Positions 40,140 to 49,806 of a DNA stretch of 59,512 nt are shown in pieces. Source of the DNA: Clostridiales bacterium UBA1752. GTDB taxonomy: Bacteria > Bacillota > Clostridia > Oscillospirales > CAG-382. The stretch's first letter is position 1. The number at the start of each line of letters is the position of its first letter. The DNA lies in the NCBI GenBank assembly GCA_002314835.1, contig DCHM01000009.1, positions 1 through 59,512 on the forward strand, read 5' to 3'. A model generated the notes under the pieces. That model searched no databases. It was not told the origin of the DNA and saw only the letters and a list, made by a program, of their open reading frames with translations. A program made the translations under genes and the position numbers.

Positions 40140-40142
40140 GTT

Positions 40143-40979
40143 TTATTTCATTTTGACCATCGGCAGGCGCAGCTCGTTAACTATCATACCTCTGTCCGCC
40201 ATCAGCTTTTTTATCGGAGCGGGGTTTACTCCCTTTGAAAGCTCGCGGATTGTGGGGTACAGCGCCCTAAACTCACTCGCCGCCCTCAGATGATTGCCAC
40301 CCAAATAAGAGTAGCATATCCGTCCGACTGCCTTTGGCTCGACGTTGGCGACTACGCTTATCACTCCGCAGGCTCCGAGCGACAGCTCGGGCAGCAGCAT
40401 ATCGTCGTTGCCGCAATACATATCGAGCTTGCCCGAGACGAGATAAGCCGTTTCCGCAAAGGCGCCTATGTCGCGTCCTGCCTCTTTTACGGCGGCTACG
40501 TTGTCGATTTCGGCGAGCATTTGATATTCGCTCGGGGTTATGTTCATGCCGGTTCGCGAAGGCACGTTGTAAATGATAATCGGTATCTTTACCGCGCTTG
40601 CTATCGCCTCAAAATGGGCGTACAACCCCTCGGACGAGCATTTGTTATAGTATGGAGTGACGCACAAAAGCGCGTCGGCGCCTACGCTTTCGGCGTTTTT
40701 TGCGAGCAGGACAGCCGCCCTTGTGTTGTTACTGCCTGCGCCTGCGATTATCGGCACGCGTCCCCTGCCCTGCGTCACCGCAAAGGCGACGAGCTCCTTT
40801 TGCTCGTCGTAAGTCAGCGTCGCCGATTCGCCCGTGGTGCCGCAGACCACGAGCGCGTCCGCACCGCCCGTCAGCTGATAATCTATCAGCCTGCCGTAGC
40901 TGAGCCAATCTATACTGCCGCCGTCAAACGGCGTGACGAGTGCCGTAGCGCACCCGACAAAAACGGTTTGTTTTTTCAT
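40143..40979 (-). CDS. dapA: 4-hydroxy-tetrahydrodipicolinate synthase
   Basis: A 278-residue DapA, condensing pyruvate with aspartate semialdehyde in lysine and diaminopimelate synthesis. CGTTGESATL (the GTTGE motif), IIIYNVPSRTG with the catalytic Tyr, and AAVKEAGRD with the Schiff-base Lys are all present. The length is slightly below the usual 290. It is monocistronic, converging on secG and divergent from queA. The ribosome site is weak. No lysine riboswitch is seen upstream; only about 60 bases precede the divergent queA promoter. Confidence 0.95.
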   Translation of the reverse strand: MKKQTVFVGCATALVTPFDGGSIDWLSYGRLIDYQLTGGADALVVCGTTGESATLTYDEQKELVAFAVTQGRGRVPIIAGAGSNNTRAAVLLAKNAESVGADALLCVTPYYNKCSSEGLYAHFEAIASAVKIPIIIYNVPSRTGMNITPSEYQMLAEIDNVAAVKEAGRDIGAFAETAYLVSGKLDMYCGNDDMLLPELSLGACGVISVVANVEPKAVGRICYSYLGGNHLRAASEFRALYPTIRELSKGVNPAPIKKLMADRGMIVNELRLPMVKMK

Positions 40980-40991
40980 GATAATTTCCGC

Positions 40992-41020
40992 TTGTAATAT
41001 TGTAATATTTGTGGTATAAT
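40992..41020 (+). promoter_or_regulatory. Promoter of the queA-miaA gene cluster
   Basis: TTGTAA (40992-40997), 17 bp, TATAAT (41015-41020). The following genes run to 56646 with small gaps. Confidence 0.7.
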
Positions 41021-41076
41021 CTATTTTGTATCAGTATATATAATCAATCGCGCAAATGTGCGCGGAAGGAACAAAA

Positions 41077-42117
41077 TTGGACCTACTCAGACGTTCTACA
41101 TATCATTACGACCTGCCCGAGGAGCTGATAGCGCAGTCTCCCACCGAGCGGCGCGACGCCTGCCGCCTTATGGTGCTTGATAAGCAGACGGGCGAAATAG
41201 AGCACAAAAAGTTTTTTGACGTCATCGACTATCTACAGCCGGGCGACTGCCTGGTTATCAATAACACCCGTGTCATACCCGCAAGGCTCTACGGACACAA
41301 CCCTCGCCACGCAGGCGAGGTTGAAACGCTATTGCTCAGACGCGTGCCGTCAGACGGACACGAGGACTGGGAATGTCTCACAAAGCCCGGCAAAAAGACC
41401 AAGGTCGGCGACAAAATCGTATTCAGTGACGAGCTGTCGGGCACTGTTACAGAGCTGCTCGACGACGGCAAGAGGCTCGTCAGATTTGAGTTTGACGGAA
41501 TATTTATGGAGATACTCGAGCGAGTAGGCAACGTGCCTCTGCCGCCTTATATCACCAAAAAGCTCGACGATGCCGAAAAATATCAGACGGTTTACTCTCA
41601 GACCGACGGCTCGGCGGCGGCACCTACCGCAGGATTGCATTTCACGCCCGAGCTGTTGCAAAAATTAGAGCAAAAGGGCGTCAAGATAGTCCGCGTGCTG
41701 TTGCACGTAGGTCTCGGCACCTTCCGTCCCGTCAAGGAGGACGACCTTTCACACCACATAATGCACTCGGAATATATGAAGGTCACGCAGGAGGCCGCCG
41801 ACGCGATTAACGCCGCGCACGCCTCGGGACACAAGGTGTTTGGCGTAGGCACGACCTCGGTCCGCTCGGTCGAAACGGCGTCTGACGCAGACGGCACGGT
41901 ACACGCATACGAGGGCGAAACGGCGATATTTATTCATCCGCCCTACCGCTTTAAGGCGATAGACGGCATGATAACAAACTTTCACCTGCCCGAAAGCACG
42001 CTCATTATGATGGTTTCGGCATTTGCAGGCTACGACAATATAATGAATGCTTACAACCTCGCGGTCAAAGAGAGATACAGATTTTTTTCATTCGGCGACG
42101 CGATGCTATTAAAATAA
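41077..42117 (+). CDS. queA: S-adenosylmethionine:tRNA ribosyltransferase-isomerase
   Basis: A 346-residue QueA, which adds the epoxyqueuosine cyclopentene moiety to tRNA with SAM as ribosyl donor. Diagnostic segments are YDLPEELIAQSPTERRDACR, CLVINNTRVIPARLYG, AAPTAGLHFTPELL, LHVGLGTFRPVK and MITNFHLPESTLIMMV. The start is TTG 41077, six bases after GGAAGGA; the upstream ATG 41056 has no ribosome site and would add seven residues absent from the family. Expected partners for preQ1 synthesis are not in the window. Confidence 0.95.
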   Translation: MDLLRRSTYHYDLPEELIAQSPTERRDACRLMVLDKQTGEIEHKKFFDVIDYLQPGDCLVINNTRVIPARLYGHNPRHAGEVETLLLRRVPSDGHEDWECLTKPGKKTKVGDKIVFSDELSGTVTELLDDGKRLVRFEFDGIFMEILERVGNVPLPPYITKKLDDAEKYQTVYSQTDGSAAAPTAGLHFTPELLQKLEQKGVKIVRVLLHVGLGTFRPVKEDDLSHHIMHSEYMKVTQEAADAINAAHASGHKVFGVGTTSVRSVETASDADGTVHAYEGETAIFIHPPYRFKAIDGMITNFHLPESTLIMMVSAFAGYDNIMNAYNLAVKERYRFFSFGDAMLLK

Positions 42118-42143
42118 AAAGCCTACGCTTTTTTAGGTAATTT

Positions 42144-43076
42144 ATGAAGCTTATCCTCATTTCAGGCCCGACTGCCGTCGGCAAAACCGCGCTCGGCATC
42201 GAGCTGGCAAAGGCATTAGGCGGTGAAATAATCAGCGGCGATTCGATGCAGATTTACAAAGGCATGGATATAGGCACCGCAAAGCCGTCTGCCGCCGAAT
42301 TATCAGCAGTGCCGCACCACCTGATAGACATAGCCGACATAACCGAAGCCTTTAGCGTCAGCAGGTTTATAGACCTCGCCACCGCGGCGGCAGAGGACAT
42401 AACGTCGCGCGGCAAACTGCCTATCGTAGTAGGCGGCACGGGTATGTATCTCAAATTGCTCGTCAGCGGTAGCTTTTTTGACGCGGACGGTGCAAACCCC
42501 GAGCTGCGCAAGGAGCTATACGACTACGCCGCGGCAAACGGAGCGGAGGCTCTGCACGACAGATTAAGGCAGCTCGATTCTGCCGCCGCAGACAGCATAC
42601 ATCCAAACAACATAAAGCGCGTCATACGCGCTATCGAAATAGCGTCGGGCGGCGCTACCAAGACCGACCGTATCGAGCAAATTCAGGGCGCAAAGTCAAG
42701 GTTCGAGACCCTGCACCTGCACCTTTATTGCTCCGACAGACAGTATATTTACGACCGCTGTGACCGCCGTGTGGACAGCATGCTGCAGGACGGGCTCGAG
42801 GGCGAAGTCAAGGCACTGTACGACAGAGGACTAAAGGACACGCCCACCGCTTCGCAGGCTATAGGCTACAAGGAGTTTTACCCTTATTTCGAGGGGCTTG
42901 CGGACCTTGACACAACGGTTTCGCTCGTAAAACAGCACACCCGCAATTTCGTCAAGCGCCAGACGACTTATTTTGCCACCTTCGAGGGCAAAAAGGTCGT
43001 CGAAGTTACAGATAACAACCGCGGTGCGGTAACACAAACAGCTCTAAACGAGGCAAAAGGATTTATCAATGGCTAA
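42144..43076 (+). CDS. miaA: tRNA dimethylallyltransferase
   Basis: A 310-residue MiaA, which prenylates A37 of tRNAs reading UNN codons. The P-loop GPTAVGKTALG is near the start, followed by GGEIISGDSMQIYKGMDIGT and IVVGGTGMYLKLL; the C-terminal region has ASQAIGYKEF and KQHTRNFVKRQTTYF. It starts 27 bases after queA. Its last codons overlap the start of the HlyD-like gene by eight bases (ATGGCTAA). Confidence 0.96.
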   Translation: MKLILISGPTAVGKTALGIELAKALGGEIISGDSMQIYKGMDIGTAKPSAAELSAVPHHLIDIADITEAFSVSRFIDLATAAAEDITSRGKLPIVVGGTGMYLKLLVSGSFFDADGANPELRKELYDYAAANGAEALHDRLRQLDSAAADSIHPNNIKRVIRAIEIASGGATKTDRIEQIQGAKSRFETLHLHLYCSDRQYIYDRCDRRVDSMLQDGLEGEVKALYDRGLKDTPTASQAIGYKEFYPYFEGLADLDTTVSLVKQHTRNFVKRQTTYFATFEGKKVVEVTDNNRGAVTQTALNEAKGFING

Positions 43077-44328
43077 CTTTATCAAGCAACTGCTCATCAC
43101 GCTACTGGCGCTCTCGCTCGTAGTGTTTATGGTCATGCAGCTGACGTTGACCGCCGGCGTCGATATAGAGGTCGAGTCGGCAAAGTACGCGTCGGTGCGC
43201 GATATGACCGAGATGCAGTGCTATGTTTATCGTGATGAAACGTTAGTCGAGGGTCAGCTCGGCGGTGCCGCTTCCTACTGCCGTGGCGACGGCGAAAAGG
43301 TCCGCAAGGGCACCGAGCTCGCGCGTATTTATACCGCGGCGGAGGACGCAGACATACAGGACCGCATTTCGGCCATCGACGAGCGTATCGCCGTGCTCGA
43401 AAGCTCTGTCATTACCGAAGGCACCTCCACGACAGACAACGCGCTCGTGCTCGCCAATATCGAGGAGCTGCGCACGCTGATTTCCAACGCGATATTAGAC
43501 AACGACTTTGACGCCGCAGAGAGATACAAAGAGCAGCTCAACATACAGATGAACCGCTCAAAGGCGATTTCGCAGAGCATATACGAGTACGACGTTCAGA
43601 TAGCCGCGCTCAAGGCGGAAAAATCCGAGCTTTCGTCCAGCCTCGGCGCTTCGTACACGTCGGTAGGCTCACCGCTTTCGGGCTATTATTTCACCGAGGT
43701 TGACGGGTACGAAAAGCAGTTTACCCTCCAGTCGCTCTCGGCTATTACGCTCTCGGGCTTTGAACGCCTCGCCGATGCCGTGCCCAATCAGACGCTTATT
43801 AACACCTCCTGCGGCAAAATAGTCACCTCCGAGATTTGGTATCTGCTCTGCAAGACTACCAAAAAGGTTGCCAACGCTTATACCGCCGAAAAGGCTTATA
43901 CCATAGTGTTTCCCTATTCGTCCGGCACCGAGCTGAGATGTATTTTTCAGCGTGCCGTAACACAGCCCGACAGCGACGACGCGCTCGTAATATTCTCGTG
44001 CAATCAGATGCCGAGCGGCTTTAACTACGCTCGCTCACAGACCGTGCAGGTAGTCAACAAAACCTACAACGGACTGCGTATTTCGGCACTCGCGCTCCGT
44101 ATGCAGGACGGCGTCGCAGGCGTATTTGTCCTCGACGGCAACATAGTCGCGTTTAAGACGGTTGACGTGCTGATAAGGCAGGGCAGCTATTATATCTGCG
44201 CACTGCCCACCGACCCAAATTACCCGTCGCGGCAGGAAAAATCATACGTTTCGTCCACACAGCTTTCACTGTATGACATAGTGATAACTTCGGGCACCGG
44301 AGTTTACGAGGGGGCGCTTATCAGATGA
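43069..44328 (+). CDS. HlyD-like membrane-anchored protein
   Basis: A 419-residue protein with an N-terminal membrane helix (LLITLLALSLVVFMVMQLTL), a lipoyl/HlyD-type half hairpin (GEKVRKGTELARIYT), a long coiled coil (about 90-200, DRISAIDERIAVLESSV to YDVQIAALKAEKSEL) and a beta-barrel-like C-terminal half. The architecture is that of adaptor proteins of tripartite systems, but in Clostridia a protein of this type sits next to ylmE and the division genes without a transporter. A cell-division or envelope role is therefore suspected. It overlaps miaA and is overlapped by ylmE (four bases). Confidence 0.75.
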   Translation: MANFIKQLLITLLALSLVVFMVMQLTLTAGVDIEVESAKYASVRDMTEMQCYVYRDETLVEGQLGGAASYCRGDGEKVRKGTELARIYTAAEDADIQDRISAIDERIAVLESSVITEGTSTTDNALVLANIEELRTLISNAILDNDFDAAERYKEQLNIQMNRSKAISQSIYEYDVQIAALKAEKSELSSSLGASYTSVGSPLSGYYFTEVDGYEKQFTLQSLSAITLSGFERLADAVPNQTLINTSCGKIVTSEIWYLLCKTTKKVANAYTAEKAYTIVFPYSSGTELRCIFQRAVTQPDSDDALVIFSCNQMPSGFNYARSQTVQVVNKTYNGLRISALALRMQDGVAGVFVLDGNIVAFKTVDVLIRQGSYYICALPTDPNYPSRQEKSYVSSTQLSLYDIVITSGTGVYEGALIR

Positions 44329-44999
44329 CTGTCAGCTATGACGAATTAGAGCAAAATATAGCCCGTATCAAGGCAGAAATAGGTCCCCGTGCGCGAATAC
44401 TCGCCGCCACCAAGACGCAAAGCCCCGAGGTTATCAATTTTACAATCAATCACGGCATTGATTTGATAGGCGAAAACCGCGTGCAGGAGTTGCTTGCCAA
44501 GTACGACGCGATAGACAAATCAAAGTGCGAGATACACTTTATCGGCAGATTGCAGACAAACAAGGTAAAGTATATCGTCGATAAGGTTACGATGATACAT
44601 TCGGTCGATTCGCTGCACCTCGCCGCCGAAATCGACAAGCGTTGCGCCGCGATAGGCAAAACGATGGATATTTTGGCAGAGGTCAACCTCGGCTCCGAGG
44701 AAAGCAAGGGCGGCGTCGAACTGTCACAGGTTGACGATTTTGTGTCAAATCTCTCGCGTTTTGAGCATTTGAGACTGCGCGGACTCATGGGAGTGGCGCC
44801 AAAATGCGATTTGTCACAAAAAAATGCACTCCTTTTTAAAAAATTATCTCAAAAACTCATTGACATATCGCACTTAAAAGTAGATAATGGTAATATAGAC
44901 GTATTGTCGGCAGGGATGAGCGGCGACTACCTCACGGCGGTCGAATGCGGCTCCAACCTCGTACGTCTCGGCAGTGCGCTATACGGCGCAAGACAGTAA
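44325..44999 (+). CDS. ylmE: YggS/YlmE-type PLP homeostasis protein
   Basis: A 224-residue alanine-racemase-fold protein that binds pyridoxal phosphate and controls its free pool. The PLP Lys is in ILAATKTQSPE, followed by GIDLIGENRVQELL, HFIGRLQTNKVKYI, VNLGSEESKGGVE and LSAGMSGDYLTAVECGSNLV. The start overlaps the upstream stop (ATGA). It precedes sepF, as in Bacillus ylmE-ylmF. Confidence 0.95.
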   Translation: MTVSYDELEQNIARIKAEIGPRARILAATKTQSPEVINFTINHGIDLIGENRVQELLAKYDAIDKSKCEIHFIGRLQTNKVKYIVDKVTMIHSVDSLHLAAEIDKRCAAIGKTMDILAEVNLGSEESKGGVELSQVDDFVSNLSRFEHLRLRGLMGVAPKCDLSQKNALLFKKLSQKLIDISHLKVDNGNIDVLSAGMSGDYLTAVECGSNLVRLGSALYGARQ

Positions 45000-45042
45000 A
45001 AATCAAATTAAAATAAACATACACTTTTTTGGAGGTTTTACC

Positions 45043-45501
45043 ATGGGACTTAAAGACCGTTTTTCCCGCATTTTCAGTGACGACGAGTATGACGAAAACG
45101 AAGACGAAGCAGTAGAAGAAGAGGCCGAAGCAGCTCCTGCTCCCGCTCATGCCGCTGCTCCCGCTCCCGCCGCACGCACCCAGACTGCCAAGACCGCAGG
45201 CGTCGGCTCCAACACCAACCTTGAGATGAAGATTATGAAGCCCGAAAACTTTGAGTCTGTCACCCAGGTTGCCGACCAGCTCCTCTCCGGCAGAACCGTA
45301 GTCCTCAATATGGAGGAAGCAAACCAAGACCTGCTCCGCCACATTCTCGACTTTTGCTCCGGCGTCGTTTACGCCGTACACGGCAATATGAAGCGTGCAG
45401 GTGCGTCCACCTACATTCTCACTCCCAAGAACGTCGGCATCACCAGTGAGCAAAATGCAGACGGCGAAGCTGACGGCACCGCACAGCGCGACCTCTTTTA
45501 A
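45043..45501 (+). CDS. sepF: Cell division protein SepF
   Basis: A 152-residue SepF, an FtsZ-bundling membrane tether. The N-terminal amphipathic segment GLKDRFSRIFSDDE is followed by an acidic and Ala/Pro-rich linker (about 12-50) and the conserved core (about 60-135): MKIMKPENFESVTQVAD, SGRTVVLNMEEANQDLLRHI and RAGASTYILTPKNVGI. GGAGG precedes ATG 45043; the longer frame from 44974 overlaps ylmE and lacks a ribosome site. Confidence 0.95.
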   Translation: MGLKDRFSRIFSDDEYDENEDEAVEEEAEAAPAPAHAAAPAPAARTQTAKTAGVGSNTNLEMKIMKPENFESVTQVADQLLSGRTVVLNMEEANQDLLRHILDFCSGVVYAVHGNMKRAGASTYILTPKNVGITSEQNADGEADGTAQRDLF

Positions 45502-45517
45502 CCTTTAGTCGCGTTAA

Positions 45518-45802
45518 ATGCAGCTTTTTTCCGAACTGATATTCACAGCAGTCGAATTTTTATTGCTCGTGCTCGAGATACTACTCGTGTCACGGGCACT
45601 GCTGTCGATATTTTCAGACCCCGAAGGCGACGGTCTGATAGTCAAATTATGTGTCATTCTCACCGAACCGCTTGTCTCCCCCGTCAGAGCATTGCTCAAC
45701 AAATCGGAGGCGATAGCCGATTCGGGTTTTGACCTGTCTTTTATCGTGACTTACAGCTTTATCATGCTCACGAATATGCTGCTGTCACTGATTCCGCACT
45801 AA
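45518..45802 (+). CDS. ylmG: YggT family membrane protein (YlmG)
   Basis: A 94-residue membrane protein with two hydrophobic segments (FTAVEFLLLVLEILLVSRAL and SFIVTYSFIMLTNMLLSLI) and the YggT loop VILTEPLVSPVRALL. The family affects nucleoid and division-complex organisation. It lies between sepF and divIVA, the usual place in Bacillota; the RNA-binding gene ylmH that often follows is absent. The ribosome site is poor. Confidence 0.88.
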   Translation: MQLFSELIFTAVEFLLLVLEILLVSRALLSIFSDPEGDGLIVKLCVILTEPLVSPVRALLNKSEAIADSGFDLSFIVTYSFIMLTNMLLSLIPH

Positions 45803-45832
45803 CAAACATTTTGAGTAAGGACGGTATTTGCA

Positions 45833-46531
45833 ATGTTAGCTCCTCACGAACTAAAAAACAAAGCCTTCGGTCGCTCTTTTAAGGGCTACAACACGTCGGA
45901 GGTTGACGAATACGTTGACTTTTTGATAGAAAAATACACCGAGCTTTATAAAGAAAACGCCGAACTCGACCGCAAGCTGCGTATCGTCACCACCTCATAC
46001 GACGAGCTCCGCCAGGAGGAAGAGGCCATCCGCAGTACCTTGGTCAGCGCCCAAAAAATGAGCAACCGCATCATCGGAGACGCCAACGAGCGCGCCGACG
46101 TCATTGTTACCGCCGTCAAGGAACGCTGTGCTAAGGTCGTAGCCGATTTCCACGAGCAAATCGAGGCGGAAAAGCAGGAAATGTGGCGTATCCGCTCGGC
46201 GATAGTCGATTTTAAAAAGGACGTTTTTGAGCTGTACGGCAAGCACATAGAGGAGCTGCAATCAATATCCGTCAACGAGCTTGACCAGATTGTTTTGCCA
46301 GACGAGAGCGAGATAATCGGCAAGATATACAGCGACGTAGCAGGCGCTCTCGAGCAGGAAAGCGCCATCAGCGAGGCGCAAGCCAAAGCCAAACCCAAGG
46401 ATGAGCCCCTGCCCGACGAAACCGCCGAGGTCAGAGGCGCGGCGCTCGAAGACACGGGCGACAACGATAACAATAATGCCGGCGACAGCGATTCTCCAGC
46501 AGAACCCACCGACGGCAAAGGAGATAACTGA
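45833..46531 (+). CDS. divIVA: DivIVA domain protein
   Basis: A 232-residue DivIVA. The membrane-binding N-terminus APHELKNKAFGRSFKGYNTS and EVDEYVDFLIEKYTELY is classic, followed by a coiled coil to about residue 150 and an acidic, Asn/Asp-rich C-terminal tail (about 180-232). It marks poles and division sites through negative curvature. AAGGACGG lies upstream of ATG 45833. It directly precedes ileS. Confidence 0.93.
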   Translation: MLAPHELKNKAFGRSFKGYNTSEVDEYVDFLIEKYTELYKENAELDRKLRIVTTSYDELRQEEEAIRSTLVSAQKMSNRIIGDANERADVIVTAVKERCAKVVADFHEQIEAEKQEMWRIRSAIVDFKKDVFELYGKHIEELQSISVNELDQIVLPDESEIIGKIYSDVAGALEQESAISEAQAKAKPKDEPLPDETAEVRGAALEDTGDNDNNNAGDSDSPAEPTDGKGDN

Positions 46532-46534
46532 TTT

Positions 46535-49309
46535 ATGGCAAAAGAATACAAGGACACGCTCAATTTACCCGTTACCGAATATTCCATGAGAGCTAATCTC
46601 ACCCAAAAAGAGCCCGAAACGCTCGGACACTGGGACGAGATAGGTCTCTACGAGCTTATGCTCAAAAACAACGAGGGCAACCGCGAGTTTATACTCCACG
46701 ACGGTCCTCCCTTCTCAAACGGCAACATACACATCGGTCACGCACTCAACAAGCTCTTAAAGGACTTTATCGTCAAGTCAAAGTCGATGCAGGGCTACTA
46801 TACCCCGTACGTTCCCGGCTGGGACAACCACGGCATGCCTATCGAGAGCGCGATTATCAAAAAGAATAAGCTCGACCGCAAGCGCATGACAATACCCGAA
46901 TTCCGCAAAAACTGCGAGGAGTTTGCCCAAAACTTCATCGACCTCCAGCGCACCTCGTTTAAGCGCCTCGGAGTAGTCGGCGACTGGGAGCACCCTTATA
47001 CCACGATGGCTCCCTCGTTTGAAGCAAAGGAAATCCGCGTATTCGGCGAAATGTACCGCAAGGGCTATATTTACAAGGGCTTAAAGCCGGTTTACTGGTG
47101 CGCTCACGACGAGACCGCACTTGCCGAAGCCGAAATCGAGTACGCAGACATCAAGTGCACCTCTATCTACGTAAAGTTTAAGGTCAAAGAGGACAAGGGT
47201 CTGCTCGCAGACGTCTGCGACCTTAACAACACCTATTTTATCATTTGGACTACTACACCTTGGACACTGCCCGGCAATATGGCTATCGCTCTGCACCCCA
47301 GAGAAACCTACGTGCTCGTCAAGGCAGGCAAGGAATATTATATTTTGGCAGAGGCTCTCTGCGACAAGACGATGAAGTTCGGCGGCATCACCGAGTATGA
47401 GACCGTCAAGACCTTTATCGGCTCGGATTTTGAGTATTGCAAGGCTTATCACCCCTTCCTCGACAAGGACAGCCTGCTCGTCACCGCCGACTACGTTACT
47501 ATGGACAGCGGCACGGGTTGCGTTCATACCGCTCCCGGCTTTGGCGTTGACGACTATCACACGGGCGTCAGATACGGCCTCGACATCTGCGTGCCGGTTG
47601 ACGACCGTGGCAGACAGACCGAGCTGGCAGGCAAGTATGCCGGCATGACTACCGACGAGTCCAACGGACTTATCGTCGAGGATATGCGTGCAGACGGCTC
47701 GCTCTTTGCTTCCGAAGACATCATTCACTCTTATCCTCACTGCTGGAGATGCAAAAACCCCATTATCTTCCGCGCAACTCCTCAATGGTTCTGCTCGGTC
47801 GAAAAATTCAGAGACGCCGCCGTCAAAGCGTGCGAGGGCGTCGAATGGTTGCCCGCATGGGGCGGTGACCGCATTTCGTCGATGGTCAGAGAAAGAGCCG
47901 ACTGGTGCATTTCGCGTCAGCGTCACTGGGGTCTGCCTATCCCCGTATTCTATTGCGAGGACTGCGGCGAGGTTATCTGCACTCCCGAAACTATCGACAG
48001 CGTAGCCAACGTCTTTGCCGCCGAAGGCTCAAACGCTTGGTTTACAAAGGACGCATCCGACCTGCTGCCCAAGGGCTTTGTATGCCCCAAGTGCGGCAAG
48101 ACACATTTTGTCAAAGAGACCGACACTCTGGACGGCTGGTTTGACAGCGGCTCCACACATTACGACGTACTCGGTGACGACAAGGTCGCAGACCTTTATC
48201 TCGAGGGCGCAGACCAATACAGAGGCTGGTTCCAGTCCTCACTGCTCACCGCAGTAGGCGCCACCAAGGGCAAGGCTCCCTTTAAGCAGGTGCTCACTCA
48301 CGGCTGGACGGTTGACGGCGAAGGCAAAGCGATGCACAAGTCGCTCGGCAACACCGTCGCTCCCGAGGACGTTATCAAGCAGTACGGCGCCGATATGCTC
48401 AGACTCTGGGTTGCTTCGAGCGATTACCGTGTTGACGTCAGAGTTTCGGACGCTATATTCAAGCAGCTTTCCGAGAGCTATCGTAAGATTCGCAACACCA
48501 TACGCATCCTGCTCGCCAACGTCGGCGACTATGACCCCGACAAGGATGCCGTTGCGGTAGATAAAATGTCGCCTATCGACCAGTGGGCGCTCGCTTGCCT
48601 CGGCAAGCTCTGCAAGACCTGCGTCAAGGCTTACAACGACTATGAATTCCACGTCGTATATCACGAGGTGCTTTCGTTCTGCACCATCGAGCTTTCAAAG
48701 TGGTATATCGACATGACAAAGGATACTCTGTATTGCGAAAAGCAGGATGCCGTCGCGCGCCGTGCCGTTCAGACCGTTATGTACGAGGCTCTGTCAGCTA
48801 TCATCCGCCTCATGGCACCCATACTTTCCTACACCGCAGAGGAGGCTTGGAGCTTTATCAAGCACAAGTCGGGTGACAAGCAGGAGAGCGTATTCCTGAA
48901 TAAGCTCCCCGAGTACGACACCGCGTCGCTCGAAGCTCTCGTTGCAGAATACGACAAGCTCTTTACCTGCCGCGACGACGTTATGAAGGCACTCGAGGTA
49001 GCCCGCGCCGACAAGCTCATAGGCAAGTCGCTCGAGGCAGACGTCACTATCTACGGCGATAACGAAGCCATGGACCTCTTTGAGCGCCACAAGGACCAAC
49101 TCGAGACCATAATGATAGTCAGCCACGTTCACCTCGACAGAGGCGCGGCGCCTGCAGACGCTTTTGCCGACACCGCGTGCGGCGTCAAGGTCAAGGTTGC
49201 GCTCGCTCAGGGCGAAAAGTGCGTCAGATGCTGGGCTTACCGTGACGAAACCTACGACGACGGTGAGGGTGGCAAGCTCTGCAAGCGTTGCCACGACGCT
49301 ATATGTTAG
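46535..49309 (+). CDS. ileS: Isoleucyl-tRNA synthetase
   Basis: A 924-residue class I synthetase. HIGH motif: PPFSNGNIHIGHALNKLL; CP1 editing domain (WTTTPWTLPGNMAIALHP); KMSKS-equivalent GKAMHKSLGNTVAPEDV, where the Ser of MSKS is His. The C-terminal zinc finger has CVRCWAY and LCKRC. Length and zinc finger mark the bacterial type 1 enzyme, normally mupirocin-sensitive. AAAGGAG precedes ATG 46535 and overlaps the end of divIVA. Confidence 0.97.
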   Translation: MAKEYKDTLNLPVTEYSMRANLTQKEPETLGHWDEIGLYELMLKNNEGNREFILHDGPPFSNGNIHIGHALNKLLKDFIVKSKSMQGYYTPYVPGWDNHGMPIESAIIKKNKLDRKRMTIPEFRKNCEEFAQNFIDLQRTSFKRLGVVGDWEHPYTTMAPSFEAKEIRVFGEMYRKGYIYKGLKPVYWCAHDETALAEAEIEYADIKCTSIYVKFKVKEDKGLLADVCDLNNTYFIIWTTTPWTLPGNMAIALHPRETYVLVKAGKEYYILAEALCDKTMKFGGITEYETVKTFIGSDFEYCKAYHPFLDKDSLLVTADYVTMDSGTGCVHTAPGFGVDDYHTGVRYGLDICVPVDDRGRQTELAGKYAGMTTDESNGLIVEDMRADGSLFASEDIIHSYPHCWRCKNPIIFRATPQWFCSVEKFRDAAVKACEGVEWLPAWGGDRISSMVRERADWCISRQRHWGLPIPVFYCEDCGEVICTPETIDSVANVFAAEGSNAWFTKDASDLLPKGFVCPKCGKTHFVKETDTLDGWFDSGSTHYDVLGDDKVADLYLEGADQYRGWFQSSLLTAVGATKGKAPFKQVLTHGWTVDGEGKAMHKSLGNTVAPEDVIKQYGADMLRLWVASSDYRVDVRVSDAIFKQLSESYRKIRNTIRILLANVGDYDPDKDAVAVDKMSPIDQWALACLGKLCKTCVKAYNDYEFHVVYHEVLSFCTIELSKWYIDMTKDTLYCEKQDAVARRAVQTVMYEALSAIIRLMAPILSYTAEEAWSFIKHKSGDKQESVFLNKLPEYDTASLEALVAEYDKLFTCRDDVMKALEVARADKLIGKSLEADVTIYGDNEAMDLFERHKDQLETIMIVSHVHLDRGAAPADAFADTACGVKVKVALAQGEKCVRCWAYRDETYDDGEGGKLCKRCHDAIC

Positions 49310-49806
49310 TCGCTATTATCGCAGCGTTTGTTATAATACTCGACCAAGTTTCAAAATATCTGGTACGCGAGCTCATTGAGATGGGGCATAAAGTTGACGT
49401 CATACCTTGGTTCGTCAACTTTACGCATACCGAAAACAAAGGTGCCGCATGGGGCATATTTGCCGATGACAGATGGGTTTTTCTCGTCTTTTCGTCGGTT
49501 GCCATAGTCGCACTTACGGTGTTTGTCATCAAAGTTTACCGTCGCAGCCGCGTGCTTAACGTCGGCATCGCCATGGTTTTGGGCGGCGGCATCGGCAATA
49601 TGATAGACAGGATTATCCTCGGTCAGGTCACTGACTTTATGTACTTTACGTTTTTTGACTTCCCCGTATTTAACGTTGCAGATTCTTTCGTTTGCATCGG
49701 CGCGGTAATCATAGGCGTTTACGTTATTTTTATCGACCCAAAGATTGAAAAGCGTCTAAAAGCCTCCGCACAGGACGCACCCAAGGACGACGGTGAAGCA
49801 CAATGA
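49303..49806 (+). CDS. lspA: Lipoprotein signal peptidase
   Basis: A 167-residue membrane aspartyl protease (signal peptidase II) that processes the many lipoproteins predicted here. Four membrane helices; catalytic Asp residues in IGNMIDRIILG and FNVADSFVCIG; conserved NFTHTENKGAAWGIF. The start ATG 49303 overlaps the ileS stop (ATGTTAG), indicating coupling; an upstream TTG at 49288 is less likely. The C-terminus has a charged tail. Confidence 0.95.
   Translation: MLVAIIAAFVIILDQVSKYLVRELIEMGHKVDVIPWFVNFTHTENKGAAWGIFADDRWVFLVFSSVAIVALTVFVIKVYRRSRVLNVGIAMVLGGGIGNMIDRIILGQVTDFMYFTFFDFPVFNVADSFVCIGAVIIGVYVIFIDPKIEKRLKASAQDAPKDDGEAQ

Noticed and set aside
40980..41076. Lysine or queuosine (preQ1) riboswitch in the dapA/queA divergent region.
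   Set aside because: The region is under 100 bases and filled by promoter elements; no aptamer-like conserved words are visible.
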